Positions 1-6,938 are shown, counted from the stretch's first letter. The stretch is 11,768 bases of DNA from Desulfosporosinus sp. UBA4726 (GCA_002404215.1 DHJG01000230.1:1-11768), one strand, 5' to 3'. A program made the numbers and translations. Notes: generated from the sequence alone by a model not told the origin.

Positions 1-3
1 AAA

Positions 4-21
4 ATGACACCTGTCTGTCAT
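4..21. promoter_or_regulatory. 18-bp dyad, possible operator
   Basis: ATGACA at 4-9 and TGTCAT at 16-21 are perfect 6-bp inverted arms around a 6-nt spacer. This geometry fits a dimeric helix-turn-helix repressor site. The gene it would control lies left of the window, so this is only a candidate. Confidence 0.25.
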
Positions 22-92
22 GTTAACACACTTTACTATTAATAATATACTAACTCACCCTGTATCCTTTAAATCAGTTCAATCCGCTATAA

Positions 93-122
93 AGAAGAGA
101 TGCTCAATGGAGCATCTCTTCT
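93..122 (-). terminator. Probable intrinsic terminator of the cation ATPase gene
   Basis: A perfect 13-bp inverted repeat (93-105 with 110-122) encloses a 4-nt loop. Read on the minus strand, downstream of the ATPase stop codon, the stem is preceded by an A-rich stretch and runs into CTTCTTTATA, a modest U-tract. On the plus strand it is followed by AAATTTTATT, so it could also stop transcripts from a gene to the left. The stem is direct observation; direction is inferred. Confidence 0.65.
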
Positions 123-143
123 AAATTTTATTAGTTTGTAGAA

Positions 144-166
144 AGGCTCAGGGAATCCCTAAGCTT
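144..166 (-). terminator. Secondary hairpin just after the ATPase stop
   Basis: A weaker imperfect stem closes on a 3-nt loop: AGGG at 150-153 pairs with CCCT at 157-160, and GCT at 146-148 pairs with AGC at 162-164 around one mismatch. It lies 29 bases past the ATPase stop codon. On the minus strand it is followed by only a short pyrimidine run, so it may assist the stronger hairpin at 93-122 rather than terminate alone. Confidence 0.3.
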
Positions 167-194
167 CTTGTGGTAGTGTAATTCGAGGATAAAT

Positions 195-2879
195 CTAATT
201 CTTGTTAGGATTAGAAGCGATTCTTTGAAAGGGTCTCATTATAAGTTTGATCACTTCACTAAAGATCACAATACTAAACGTAAATCCAATGATCTTCATC
301 CATAATGCGAATTCCAGAGGAACAGTTTTAAAGACTTGACCACCAAACTGTGTGACTAAGATCTGAATGAGGAAGGTCAAGAACACAACCCCTACCATGA
401 CCTTATTTTTAAGGAGATTGGGGAAAATGCTCGTCACTCCGAATTCCCTACTGTTAAAGGCATTCCATAACTGGAACAAGACAAACGAAGTAAACACAAT
501 GGTCGATTGTTGTGCCTCGCTACCACCGAGCACCTGAGTTTTCATAAGCATTAGTAAGGCAGTTACAATAAATAAACCATTGGTAAGGATTTTAACCAGC
601 ATGTCCTTAGTAACAATAGAAGCATTCCTCTTGATAGGCTGCTTTTCAAGCAAATGTTCTCTTGGTGGTTCTAGACCTAAGGTTAAGGCTGGCGGTCCAT
701 CCATGATAATATTCACCCATAACAATTGTAAGGTTGTAAAGGGCATTTTAAACCCAAAGAGTTCTGCCAAGATAACTGTGAGAAATGCGACAACATTTAC
801 TGTAAGCTGGAACTGGATAAAGCGTTGAAAGTTTTCATAAATACCTCGTCCCCACTTAATAGCATTCACTATCGTGGAGAATGAGTCATCTAATAATACG
901 ATATCCGCAGCTTCCTTAGATACTTCCGTACCCGCTATCCCCATAGCAACCCCGACATCTGCGGCTTTCAAGGCAGGCGCGTCGTTGATTCCATCTCCCG
1001 TTACAACCACTGAGTTATTGTTTTCCTTTAAGAGTTTAACAACTCTCATTTTAGCTGTTGGATTTGACCGGGCAATGACCACAATTTTATCGAGCTTACT
1101 CTTTAGCTCTTGATCACTCATCTCATCGATATCCGTGACTTCAAGCACTAAGGAATCGAATTTCACAATTCCTAGCTGATTCGCGATGGCTCTTGCCGTA
1201 TTAATGTTATCCCCCGTTAATATTTTGACGGTTATGCCGGCTTGTCGACAGTGGTCAATCGCTGCTTTTACGTCCGAACGCAAAGGATCTTCGATGCCTA
1301 TAAAGCCTATAAAAATGAGATTTTTTTCTACGTTATAGACATCTTCCCATTCAGGCTGATCCGTAAAATCATTAAACGCAAATCCCAAGACTCTTCTGGC
1401 TTGATCCTGAAGTTTTATGATACTTTCTTCAATAATAGTTTTGTGTTCCGCAGTCATTGGGATAATAGTTCCCTTATAAAGGATCCGATTACAAATGGTT
1501 AGAACTTTTTCAGGGGAACCCTTGGTATAGAGTCTGTAACCCTTATCATTTTCATAAGCCGTCGACATCATTTTTCTTGCCGACGTAAAATTATAATCAG
1601 CAACCGGGTCACCGAACTGCTTGCGATAATGTAGATAGTTGATATTATTTTTATCGGCACAGACAAGCAACGAGCACTCTGTCGGATTTCCTAAGAATTC
1701 ATATTTATCCTCTTTTTTCGATATATCGGCCGTAGAGTTTAAGCAAAAGTTTTGTAGCATTACCTCACAGGGTATTTTATCGAGCGGAACATCTAAGCCA
1801 TCGCACCAAACATCCACCACGGTCATTCTATTTTCTGTCAAGGTTCCTGTTTTATCAGAACATATAACATTCACAGAGCCAATGGTTTCACAGGCAATAA
1901 GCTTACGAACTAAGGCATTATTTTTAGCCATTTTCTGCATATTAAAGGCAAGTGTAATGGCCACCATAGTTGGTAATCCCTCAGGTACTGCCGCCACAAT
2001 CAGTGCTACGGAAGTAACAAAAGCATCTTTTATACCAGGCAGAGCCGCACTGATATTGTCCAGTACAAGAATTCCATTTCGATACATATTGAACAATTCG
2101 AAGAGGAAAATACCCGCTGCCGCGATTGAACCGATGATGGAAATTCTCTTCCCAAGGTCTGCCAATTTTTGTTGAAGCGGCGTTTGCGAAGTCTCCTCTG
2201 ATTTTAGCTCGTTAGCGATTTTACCCATTTCAGTCTTGTCACCAATATATGTGACAATGGCAATGACCCTGCCTTCAAGCACCATCGTCCCAGAGTAGAG
2301 CATATTTTTTCGTTCAGCAAGGGGACATTTTTCTCTGTCAATTTTAGCAGAACTCTTAGAAGCAGCTTCTGGTTCACCAGTAAGCATTGATTCGTCAATT
2401 CCAAGACTTGAAGAATGCACGACCCTCGCATCTGCAGGGACTTTGTCTCCCGTTTCTAAATGAATAATATCCCCGATAGTAAGGTCGCTCTGGGATATAT
2501 ATGCTATTTTGCCATCTCGTACTGCTTTCACATGCACGTCTTCACTCAGTTTTGATAAGGCTTCAAAGGCTTTATCAGATTTACCCTCTTGAATAATGGC
2601 AATCGACGTGGCAATTAGGACAGCAACAAAGATTCCTAAACCATCCGCAAGGTGACCCATGGCCAGGGATATCAAGCCTGAAATCAAAAGAATTACTATC
2701 AAAGGCTCTTTAAGGGCATCAAATATTTTCTCAAAAATACTCCCCTTCTCTTGGGGGGTAAAAACATTTTTTCCATAACGTTGAATTCTGGCTTCAACTT
2801 CAGTTGTTGATAATCCAAGTTCCTCATTGCTCTTTAATTCATCGATAACCACTTGCGCTTCTTTTCGAAAAAAATCCAC
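195..2879 (-). CDS. PMCA-type P-type cation ATPase (Ca2+/Mn2+ exporter)
   Basis: This 894-residue membrane pump uses ATP to export a divalent cation. An N-terminal cation-ATPase domain (1-75) precedes paired membrane segments near 58-100. The actuator loop carries TGEP (167-170). Membrane segment 4 holds PEGLP (299-303). The phosphorylation site is DKTGT with Asp342; nucleotide-binding KGSPE is at 453-457, TGDN at 555-558 and TGDGINDAP at 627-635. Six C-terminal membrane helices follow. Likely ion ligands are Glu300, Asn695, Asn723 and Asp727; membrane segment 5 has FQLTVNVVA and lacks the Glu of SERCA pumps, so one-ion PMCA-type is the best family call. The start is GTG with AAGGAGG nine bases upstream. 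The Mn2+ riboswitch in its leader points to manganese as a physiological substrate, although sequence annotation alone would say calcium. Confidence 0.93.
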   Translation of the reverse strand: MDFFRKEAQVVIDELKSNEELGLSTTEVEARIQRYGKNVFTPQEKGSIFEKIFDALKEPLIVILLISGLISLAMGHLADGLGIFVAVLIATSIAIIQEGKSDKAFEALSKLSEDVHVKAVRDGKIAYISQSDLTIGDIIHLETGDKVPADARVVHSSSLGIDESMLTGEPEAASKSSAKIDREKCPLAERKNMLYSGTMVLEGRVIAIVTYIGDKTEMGKIANELKSEETSQTPLQQKLADLGKRISIIGSIAAAGIFLFELFNMYRNGILVLDNISAALPGIKDAFVTSVALIVAAVPEGLPTMVAITLAFNMQKMAKNNALVRKLIACETIGSVNVICSDKTGTLTENRMTVVDVWCDGLDVPLDKIPCEVMLQNFCLNSTADISKKEDKYEFLGNPTECSLLVCADKNNINYLHYRKQFGDPVADYNFTSARKMMSTAYENDKGYRLYTKGSPEKVLTICNRILYKGTIIPMTAEHKTIIEESIIKLQDQARRVLGFAFNDFTDQPEWEDVYNVEKNLIFIGFIGIEDPLRSDVKAAIDHCRQAGITVKILTGDNINTARAIANQLGIVKFDSLVLEVTDIDEMSDQELKSKLDKIVVIARSNPTAKMRVVKLLKENNNSVVVTGDGINDAPALKAADVGVAMGIAGTEVSKEAADIVLLDDSFSTIVNAIKWGRGIYENFQRFIQFQLTVNVVAFLTVILAELFGFKMPFTTLQLLWVNIIMDGPPALTLGLEPPREHLLEKQPIKRNASIVTKDMLVKILTNGLFIVTALLMLMKTQVLGGSEAQQSTIVFTSFVLFQLWNAFNSREFGVTSIFPNLLKNKVMVGVVFLTFLIQILVTQFGGQVFKTVPLEFALWMKIIGFTFSIVIFSEVIKLIMRPFQRIASNPNKN

Positions 2880-2888
2880 TCTTAGTTT

Positions 2889-2895
2889 CCTCCTT
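2889..2895 (-). promoter_or_regulatory. Ribosome binding site fixing the GTG start of the ATPase
   Basis: The minus strand reads AAGGAGG, nine bases before the GTG codon at 2877-2879. This near-perfect Shine-Dalgarno sequence supports the non-ATG start. Confidence 0.85.
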
Positions 2896-2955
2896 AAATT
2901 TCCAACATTCTCAATCTTATTACCTTAATGTCTTTAACAACCACTCCTTACTTAT

Positions 2956-3060
2956 ACGCTCACCAGAGCTCGGACATTAATGTTCGTTCGAGATTAGAGC
3001 GTCGCCATGAATGGCTAGATGCCGTGATGGCGAGAAGGGACCGCTGGCCAGAAAGTAAAC
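2956..3060 (-). other. Structured leader RNA between riboswitch terminator and ATPase start
   Basis: After the riboswitch terminator the ATPase leader continues for 181 nt. Two adjacent stem-loops can form in it. The first is closed by ACGCTC (2956-2961) with GAGCGT (2997-3002); inside it are CTCG/CGAG (2969-2972 with 2989-2992) and a 16-bp near-palindrome at 2971-2986. The second is CGCCAT (3003-3008) with ATGGCG (3027-3032), with an inner GGC/GCC stem and a 5-nt loop. A palindrome CTGGCCAG sits at 3044-3051. The stretch is more GC-rich than the surrounding intergenic DNA. I see no credible small reading frame. I do not recognise it as a known RNA family. Confidence 0.4.
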
Positions 3061-3105
3061 AAAAAAGACTTTCAACACAGCCTAAATAGGCCATGTCAAA
3101 AGTCT
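3061..3105 (-). terminator. Riboswitch-controlled intrinsic terminator
   Basis: On the minus strand an 18-bp stem including wobbles (outer AGACTTT at 3099-3105 with AAAGTCT at 3066-3072, inner GCCT/AGGC, 4-nt loop) is followed directly by a run of U (3061-3066). Its 5' arm includes the same bases (3095-3102) that close helix P1 of the upstream aptamer, so aptamer P1 and terminator are mutually exclusive. This is the expected expression platform for a metal-induced ON switch. Confidence 0.9.
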
Positions 3106-3186
3106 CGTTACCTTCAAGGTTTACAAAGTCAGGTAGGCTTCCCTACCGGGTATGTTGCCTTTGTAATTCAACTACTCCCTCTTAAC
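3095..3186 (-). ncRNA. yybP-ykoY (Mn2+) riboswitch aptamer
   Basis: The minus strand shows the family layout in order. P1 is GTTAAGAG (3186-3179) paired with CTTTTGAC (3102-3095). The conserved GGGAGTAG is at 3179-3172. P2 is TTACAAAG (3166-3159) with CTTTGTAA (3128-3121). The AACATACCC loop is followed by hairpin GGTAGG/CCTACC (3147-3132) and CTGAC. A second hairpin, ACCT/AGGT, lies at 3120-3110, and the conserved AACGAGAC precedes the P1 3' strand. This family is established as a Mn2+ sensor that raises expression of Mn exporters, including P-type ATPases. I recognised it from conserved segments and foldability, not from a covariance search. Confidence 0.92.
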
Positions 3187-3192
3187 TATTTT

Positions 3193-3221
3193 AGTGTACT
3201 TCAAATATATTAGCTTGTCAA
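3193..3221 (-). promoter_or_regulatory. Sigma-A-type promoter of the riboswitch-ATPase transcript
   Basis: On the minus strand a perfect -35 TTGACA (3216-3221) is separated by 17 bases from -10 TACACT (3193-3198). The predicted transcription start, seven bases downstream near 3186, coincides with the first base of aptamer helix P1, which strongly supports both calls. Confidence 0.82.
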
Positions 3222-3322
3222 ATCTAAAACGCTAAATCGGAAATTCTTAATCAAAACCTCACATAATAATCACAAATGACTCTGTTTTGTAAAAGTCCAA
3301 CGATAAGAAGCGTATGTTTGGG

Positions 3323-3362
3323 TAGTTTTAGATCCGTTATCCTAGTTTTCGATCCATTACCC
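3323..3362 (+). repeat. Tandem 20-bp direct repeat upstream of the export operon
   Basis: Two abutting 20-bp units, 3323-3342 and 3343-3362, match at 17 of 20 positions; both begin TAGTTTT, followed by GATCC and a TTA core. The exact 20-bp period (about two helical turns) places them on one face of DNA. They end directly upstream of an extended -10 element. I infer a binding site for an activator, for example a response regulator. No regulator gene for it is in the window. Confidence 0.6.
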
Positions 3363-3386
3363 GAGACCAAAGAATAATGGTATATT
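3357..3386 (+). promoter_or_regulatory. Extended -10 promoter of the MacAB-type operon
   Basis: TATATT (3381-3386) is preceded by TGG (3378-3380), giving an extended -10. The best -35, TTACCC (3357-3362, 18-base spacing), is poor and is the end of the second direct repeat. That is the pattern of an activator-dependent promoter. Predicted start is near 3393, leaving a leader of about 48 nt. Confidence 0.5.
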
Positions 3387-3440
3387 ACTACAATTTATAG
3401 GCAAACTGCTAAAAACAAAAGGAAAGCTGAGGCAATCATA

Positions 3441-4388
3441 ATGAAACTGAAGAAAAATAGTAATAAGAGGATAATTATTTGCTCAATCATTGGACTATTA
3501 GCTGTAGCATCTGGTATAGCACTATATGCTATGCCCCCCAAAACAAGCTATACCGAAGTTAAAACTACGACCGGCAATCTGGCAACTAATTACAGCTTTG
3601 CGGGTAGCATTGAAGCTAAAAATAGAGAGACAATTTTTGCAGATAAGGCTATGCAAATTAAAGCTATAAACGTTCAGGAAGGTGACGAAGTTTCAAGTGA
3701 TACTGTTTTAATGACGACAGCAATGGGCGGAGAAATAAAGTCAAAAATATCTGGAGCAGTATCAAGTATTTCTGCGGATGAAAATGCACAGCTCATGCCT
3801 GGGGCAAAACTGCTTGATATTGTCGATTATTCAAACTTGCAGTTGAAAGTACAGGTTGATGAATACGATCTGTCGGCTGTTTCAATAGATAAGGCTGCAA
3901 CCATTACGATCCATTCAATTAATAAGGATGTTAGTGGAAAAATAACGGCTGTCTCTAAAGAGGGGGAATATGCTAACGGTGTTACGACGTTTACAGCCAC
4001 TATTTCTCTCGCCAATAATAGCAACCTGCGCGTAGGTATGTCGGCAGAGGCGAAAGTTTTAAATCAGAGTGTTACTAACGTGCTCCTTCTACCGATGTCA
4101 GCAATACAGTTTGACGCTAACAACAGCCCTTATGTCTTAATAAAAAACGGGAACAATGCACCCAAAACTGCCAGGATAACCCTCGGTATTAATGATGGTG
4201 TACACACAGAGATTAAAAGCGGTGTGACAGCCAATGACACCGTATTGGTTCCTCCAATAGCTAAAGCTACTGGTTTTGGTTCGGGTGCACCAATGAGGCA
4301 AGGTACAAACGAAACTTCTCAAGAGACTACTCAAGGAACTTCACAAGGAACGCCACAAGGAAGCTATGGAGGTGGCCAGGGACAATGA
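3441..4388 (+). CDS. MacA/HlyD-type membrane fusion protein (ABC efflux adaptor)
   Basis: A 315-residue extracytoplasmic adaptor that would link the two following gene products to an exported substrate. A basic N-terminus and one membrane anchor (about 10-31) are followed by the first lipoyl half (about 66-92) and the second half (about 97-128), which starts GGEIKSKISGAVSSI. Then come a beta-barrel region (about 134-205) and a membrane-proximal domain (about 206-275). Only about five residues separate the lipoyl halves, so the usual coiled-coil hairpin is missing. The last 40 residues are a Gly/Gln/Thr-rich tail. ATG at 3441 has TGAGG eight bases upstream. The stop overlaps the next start by ATGA, so the genes are translationally coupled. 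Substrate cannot be told; antibiotic, peptide or lipid export are all possible. Confidence 0.85.
   Translation: MKLKKNSNKRIIICSIIGLLAVASGIALYAMPPKTSYTEVKTTTGNLATNYSFAGSIEAKNRETIFADKAMQIKAINVQEGDEVSSDTVLMTTAMGGEIKSKISGAVSSISADENAQLMPGAKLLDIVDYSNLQLKVQVDEYDLSAVSIDKAATITIHSINKDVSGKITAVSKEGEYANGVTTFTATISLANNSNLRVGMSAEAKVLNQSVTNVLLLPMSAIQFDANNSPYVLIKNGNNAPKTARITLGINDGVHTEIKSGVTANDTVLVPPIAKATGFGSGAPMRQGTNETSQETTQGTSQGTPQGSYGGGQGQ
4329..4364 (+). repeat. Three 12-nt tandem repeats in the adaptor's C-terminal tail
   Basis: Units 4329-4340, 4341-4352 and 4353-4364 each contain CAAGGAA and encode TQGT, SQGT and PQGS. This short in-frame repeat builds the low-complexity tail and can be expected to vary in copy number between strains. 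Confidence 0.6.
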
Positions 4389-5068
4389 GTGAAATCTTAA
4401 ATATGCAAAATATTGTCAAAAGTTACTATTCAGGTACCGAAGAGCTGGTAGTGCTAAATAATGTCAATCTTAAGATTAATCAAGGAGAGTTTGTCTCGAT
4501 TTTAGGGCCCTCCGGTTCTGGCAAATCCACGCTTATGAACATCATTGGCTGTCTTGATGTTCCTACAAGCGGAAAATATATACTAGCTAATAATGACGTT
4601 GAAGATTTAGACGAAAAGGAATTAGCACGCATACGTAATAGAGAAATCGGCTTCGTATTTCAGAGCTTTCAGCTCCTGCTAAGATTGAATGCCCTCGAAA
4701 ACGTAAAACTACCGATGATTTATGCCGGAGTATCGCCAGAAGAACGCCAACAAAGAGCTGTTGCCATTCTTGAACGCGTAGGTCTTGCTGAAAAAATGAA
4801 TAACTATCCCACCCAGCTTTCAGGCGGACAGCAACAGCGTGTTGCAATTGCTCGGTCTGTTGTGACTGAACCGACGATCCTGCTGGCAGATGAGCCCACA
4901 GGTGCACTAGACCAAAAGACTGGACAACAGATTATGCAGCTCTTTAAAGAGCTTAATGCTGAAGGAAGAACGATTATTATGATTACTCATGACACTAATA
5001 TTGCCAGACATTCCAAAAGAATCTTAAATATTCTTGACGGACGTTTAAGCGAGGGAGCTGTAAACTAA
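4385..5068 (+). CDS. MacB-type ABC transporter ATP-binding protein
   Basis: A 227-residue cytoplasmic ATPase subunit of the LolD/MacB family, which powers the permease encoded next. Walker A GPSGSGKST is at 41-49, the Q-loop glutamine at 93, signature LSGGQQQR at 145-152, Walker B ILLADE at 165-170, D-loop GALD at 173-176 and the switch histidine at 202. Length is normal for a stand-alone ATPase (the E. coli MacB fuses this domain to the permease). The start ATG overlaps the adaptor stop in ATGA, with GGAGG about 12 bases upstream. Its stop TAA shares one base with the next ATG. Confidence 0.95.
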   Translation: MSEILNMQNIVKSYYSGTEELVVLNNVNLKINQGEFVSILGPSGSGKSTLMNIIGCLDVPTSGKYILANNDVEDLDEKELARIRNREIGFVFQSFQLLLRLNALENVKLPMIYAGVSPEERQQRAVAILERVGLAEKMNNYPTQLSGGQQQRVAIARSVVTEPTILLADEPTGALDQKTGQQIMQLFKELNAEGRTIIMITHDTNIARHSKRILNILDGRLSEGAVN

Positions 5069-6240
5069 TGCTGAAAGAAAGTATGAAAATGGCTTGGAGT
5101 AATATTAGTCATAATCTAATGCGCTCATTTTTAACGGTACTTGGTGTGCTCATAGGAGTAGCCTCCATAATTGCCCTAATTACCATAGTCCAGGGTGCAA
5201 CAGGAAGCATTACTAGCCAGATATCATCGCTTGGAGCCGATAAAATTACCGTTCAGGCAATGGGCACACGCTTAAAGCAAGGACTGAGTGAGAAAGATAT
5301 AGTGCAACTCTCACAGGTTAATAATGTCAGTGGAATCTCACCGACGGTCTCGGCTAAGACCTCACTCGTTTATAACAGTAAGGTAAAGACAGGCGTTTCT
5401 GTACAAGGTAAAAATAATGTTTATTTCTTAAGAGAAAAAGATATTTTGGCAAGAGGTAGAGGATTCAATAGTCTCGATGTTATCAACAAAAATCAAATTG
5501 CAGTAATCGGCAGCGCTCTTGCCAAAGAATTGTTTTTAGGGATAGATCCAATTGGTCAACATCTGCTGATCAATGGTCACACAGTTACCATTGTTGGTGT
5601 CTTAAAGGCAACGAGTGGTTCGATCATGGGGTCGACAAATAACACCATTATGCTGCCCTACACATCGGCTATGAAAACACTGGGAGTCAGGAACATTACC
5701 AATGTTGATGTGTATATGAGCGATGCCACCAAGTCAGAGAGTATTACCAATGATCTGACCACAATTTTAAACTCTGCCTTTAACTACCGTGAAAACACAT
5801 TCAGTGTGCTTAATATGCAAAATATGATTGATGTAATCGGTAATATAACTGGTATGCTAACGCTTTTGCTCGCTGGAATCGCCTCAATTTCCTTGCTTGT
5901 AGGTGGTATTGGAATTATGAATATGATGCTTGTCTCCGTTACAGAACGCACAACAGAAATAGGGCTCAGAAAGGCTTTAGGAGCAGAGCCTGCCCAAATT
6001 CAATTACAATTTCTAATTGAGTCCATCTTAATATCCCTATTTGGTGGCGTATTAGGGTTGATCATAGGTATATTAATTGCCTTAGCTGCAGCCGTTATAA
6101 TGGATTTTTCCTTTACAATTTCAGCTTGGACGATCTTACTGGCAGTTGGATTTTCTGCAGCAGTAGGTATCATCTTTGGCTTTGCTCCTGCAAGAAAAGC
6201 GAGCAGATTAAATCCAATCGACGCACTCAGACACGTTTAG
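5068..6240 (+). CDS. MacB-type ABC transporter permease (FtsX family)
   Basis: A 390-residue membrane subunit with the MacB architecture: membrane helix 1 (about 20-43), a large extracytoplasmic domain (about 45-260), then three helices (about 262-290, 318-347 and 353-376). The FtsX-domain landmarks are visible: GGIGIMNMMLVSVTERTTEI near 278-298, the RKALGA segment just after, and a terminal PARKASRLNPIDALR. It would form a dimer with two copies of the ATPase and work as a mechanotransmission exporter with the adaptor. ATG overlaps the ATPase stop by one base (TAATG), with GAGGGAG ten bases upstream. It is complete and last in its operon. Confidence 0.94.
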   Translation: MLKESMKMAWSNISHNLMRSFLTVLGVLIGVASIIALITIVQGATGSITSQISSLGADKITVQAMGTRLKQGLSEKDIVQLSQVNNVSGISPTVSAKTSLVYNSKVKTGVSVQGKNNVYFLREKDILARGRGFNSLDVINKNQIAVIGSALAKELFLGIDPIGQHLLINGHTVTIVGVLKATSGSIMGSTNNTIMLPYTSAMKTLGVRNITNVDVYMSDATKSESITNDLTTILNSAFNYRENTFSVLNMQNMIDVIGNITGMLTLLLAGIASISLLVGGIGIMNMMLVSVTERTTEIGLRKALGAEPAQIQLQFLIESILISLFGGVLGLIIGILIALAAAVIMDFSFTISAWTILLAVGFSAAVGIIFGFAPARKASRLNPIDALRHV

Positions 6241-6246
6241 ATGTTT

Positions 6247-6295
6247 AGACGCTTAAGACCCATTCCAAAGTTATCGGAATGGGTCTTAAGCGTCT
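6247..6295. terminator. Perfect 20-bp stem-loop between convergent genes
   Basis: Bases 6247-6266 are exactly complementary to 6276-6295, with a 9-nt loop. It starts six bases after the permease stop and lies 26 bases beyond the rubrerythrin stop on the other strand. Neither strand has a U-run after the stem. It probably ends or stabilises both convergent transcripts, but it is not a textbook intrinsic terminator. Confidence 0.5.
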
Positions 6296-6321
6296 GATGT
6301 AGGTCCTCTGAGACTTTAAGT

Positions 6322-6867
6322 TTATTTAAAATACCGATCAAGCAGACCTTTGAATGCTGATCCGTGTCTAGCTTCATCCTTACACATCTCATGAACAGTG
6401 TCATGGATGGCATCATAGTTTAGTTGTTTAGCTTTGGTTGCCAGATCCTTTTTGCCCTGACATGCACCAAATTCTGCATCAACTCTCAACTGTAAGTTCT
6501 TTTTAGTATCTGCATAGACAACTTCACCCAGCAACTCTGCAAACTTAGCTGCATGATCAGCTTCTTCAAAAGCGATCCTTTTATAAGCTTCCGCTACTTC
6601 AGGATACCCTTCTCTATCTGCTTGACGACTCATCGCCAGATACATTCCAACCTCAGTGCATTCACCCATAAAGTTAGCTCTTAGGCATTCAACTACTTCA
6701 GCATCAACACCCTCAGCTACCCCGATTTTGTGTTCATCCGCCCATTGCATTACTCCATCTTGTTTCTCTGAAAATTTATCCTTTGCGGACATACATTGTG
6801 GACACTTGTCTGGAGCTTCATTTCCCTCAAATACATACCCACAAACTGAACATATAAATTTCTTCAT
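6322..6867 (-). CDS. Reverse rubrerythrin (rubredoxin domain first)
   Basis: A 181-residue cytoplasmic non-haem iron protein that reduces hydrogen peroxide in anaerobes. The rubredoxin-type iron site comes first: CSVC (Cys6, Cys9) and CPQC (Cys22, Cys25). A ferritin-like four-helix domain follows (about 50-181), with Glu in GECTE (69/72), ExxH at 102-105, Glu160 and a second ExxH at 165-168 as likely di-iron ligands. Classical rubrerythrins have the rubredoxin at the C-terminus, so this is the reversed type common in clostridia. The start ATG has GAGGAGG ten bases upstream. The gene stands alone with its own promoter and a PerR-like box, so peroxide induction is expected. Confidence 0.95.
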   Translation of the reverse strand: MKKFICSVCGYVFEGNEAPDKCPQCMSAKDKFSEKQDGVMQWADEHKIGVAEGVDAEVVECLRANFMGECTEVGMYLAMSRQADREGYPEVAEAYKRIAFEEADHAAKFAELLGEVVYADTKKNLQLRVDAEFGACQGKKDLATKAKQLNYDAIHDTVHEMCKDEARHGSAFKGLLDRYFK

Positions 6868-6909
6868 TTAAAAAATTCCTCCTCAAAATTAGTAACTTTT
6901 GATGTTCCT

Positions 6910-6938
6910 ATTTTATAATAATTTTAAACAAAAGTCAA
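6910..6938 (-). promoter_or_regulatory. Rubrerythrin promoter
   Basis: On the minus strand, -35 TTGACT (6933-6938) and -10 TAAAAT (6910-6915) are 17 bases apart, five of six matches each. Predicted start is near 6903, giving a leader of about 36 nt that carries the strong ribosome binding site at 6878-6884. Confidence 0.75.
6913..6927. promoter_or_regulatory. PerR-like box in the rubrerythrin promoter
   Basis: TTATAATAATTTTAA matches the established PerR consensus TTATAATnATTATAA at all but one defined position. It covers the space between -10 and -35 and touches the -10, as expected for a repressor. AT-rich DNA raises the chance of a fortuitous match, but rubrerythrin genes are known PerR targets in clostridia. 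Confidence 0.65.

Noticed and set aside
580..2175. Several plus-strand open frames of 79-178 codons
   Set aside because: They lie entirely inside the ATPase gene on the opposite strand, lack ribosome binding sites and show no recognisable protein features; they are shadows.
3026..3088. Plus-strand mini-frame (about 20 codons) in the ATPase leader
   Set aside because: There is no ribosome binding site, and the region is better explained as structured leader RNA and terminator of the minus-strand transcript.
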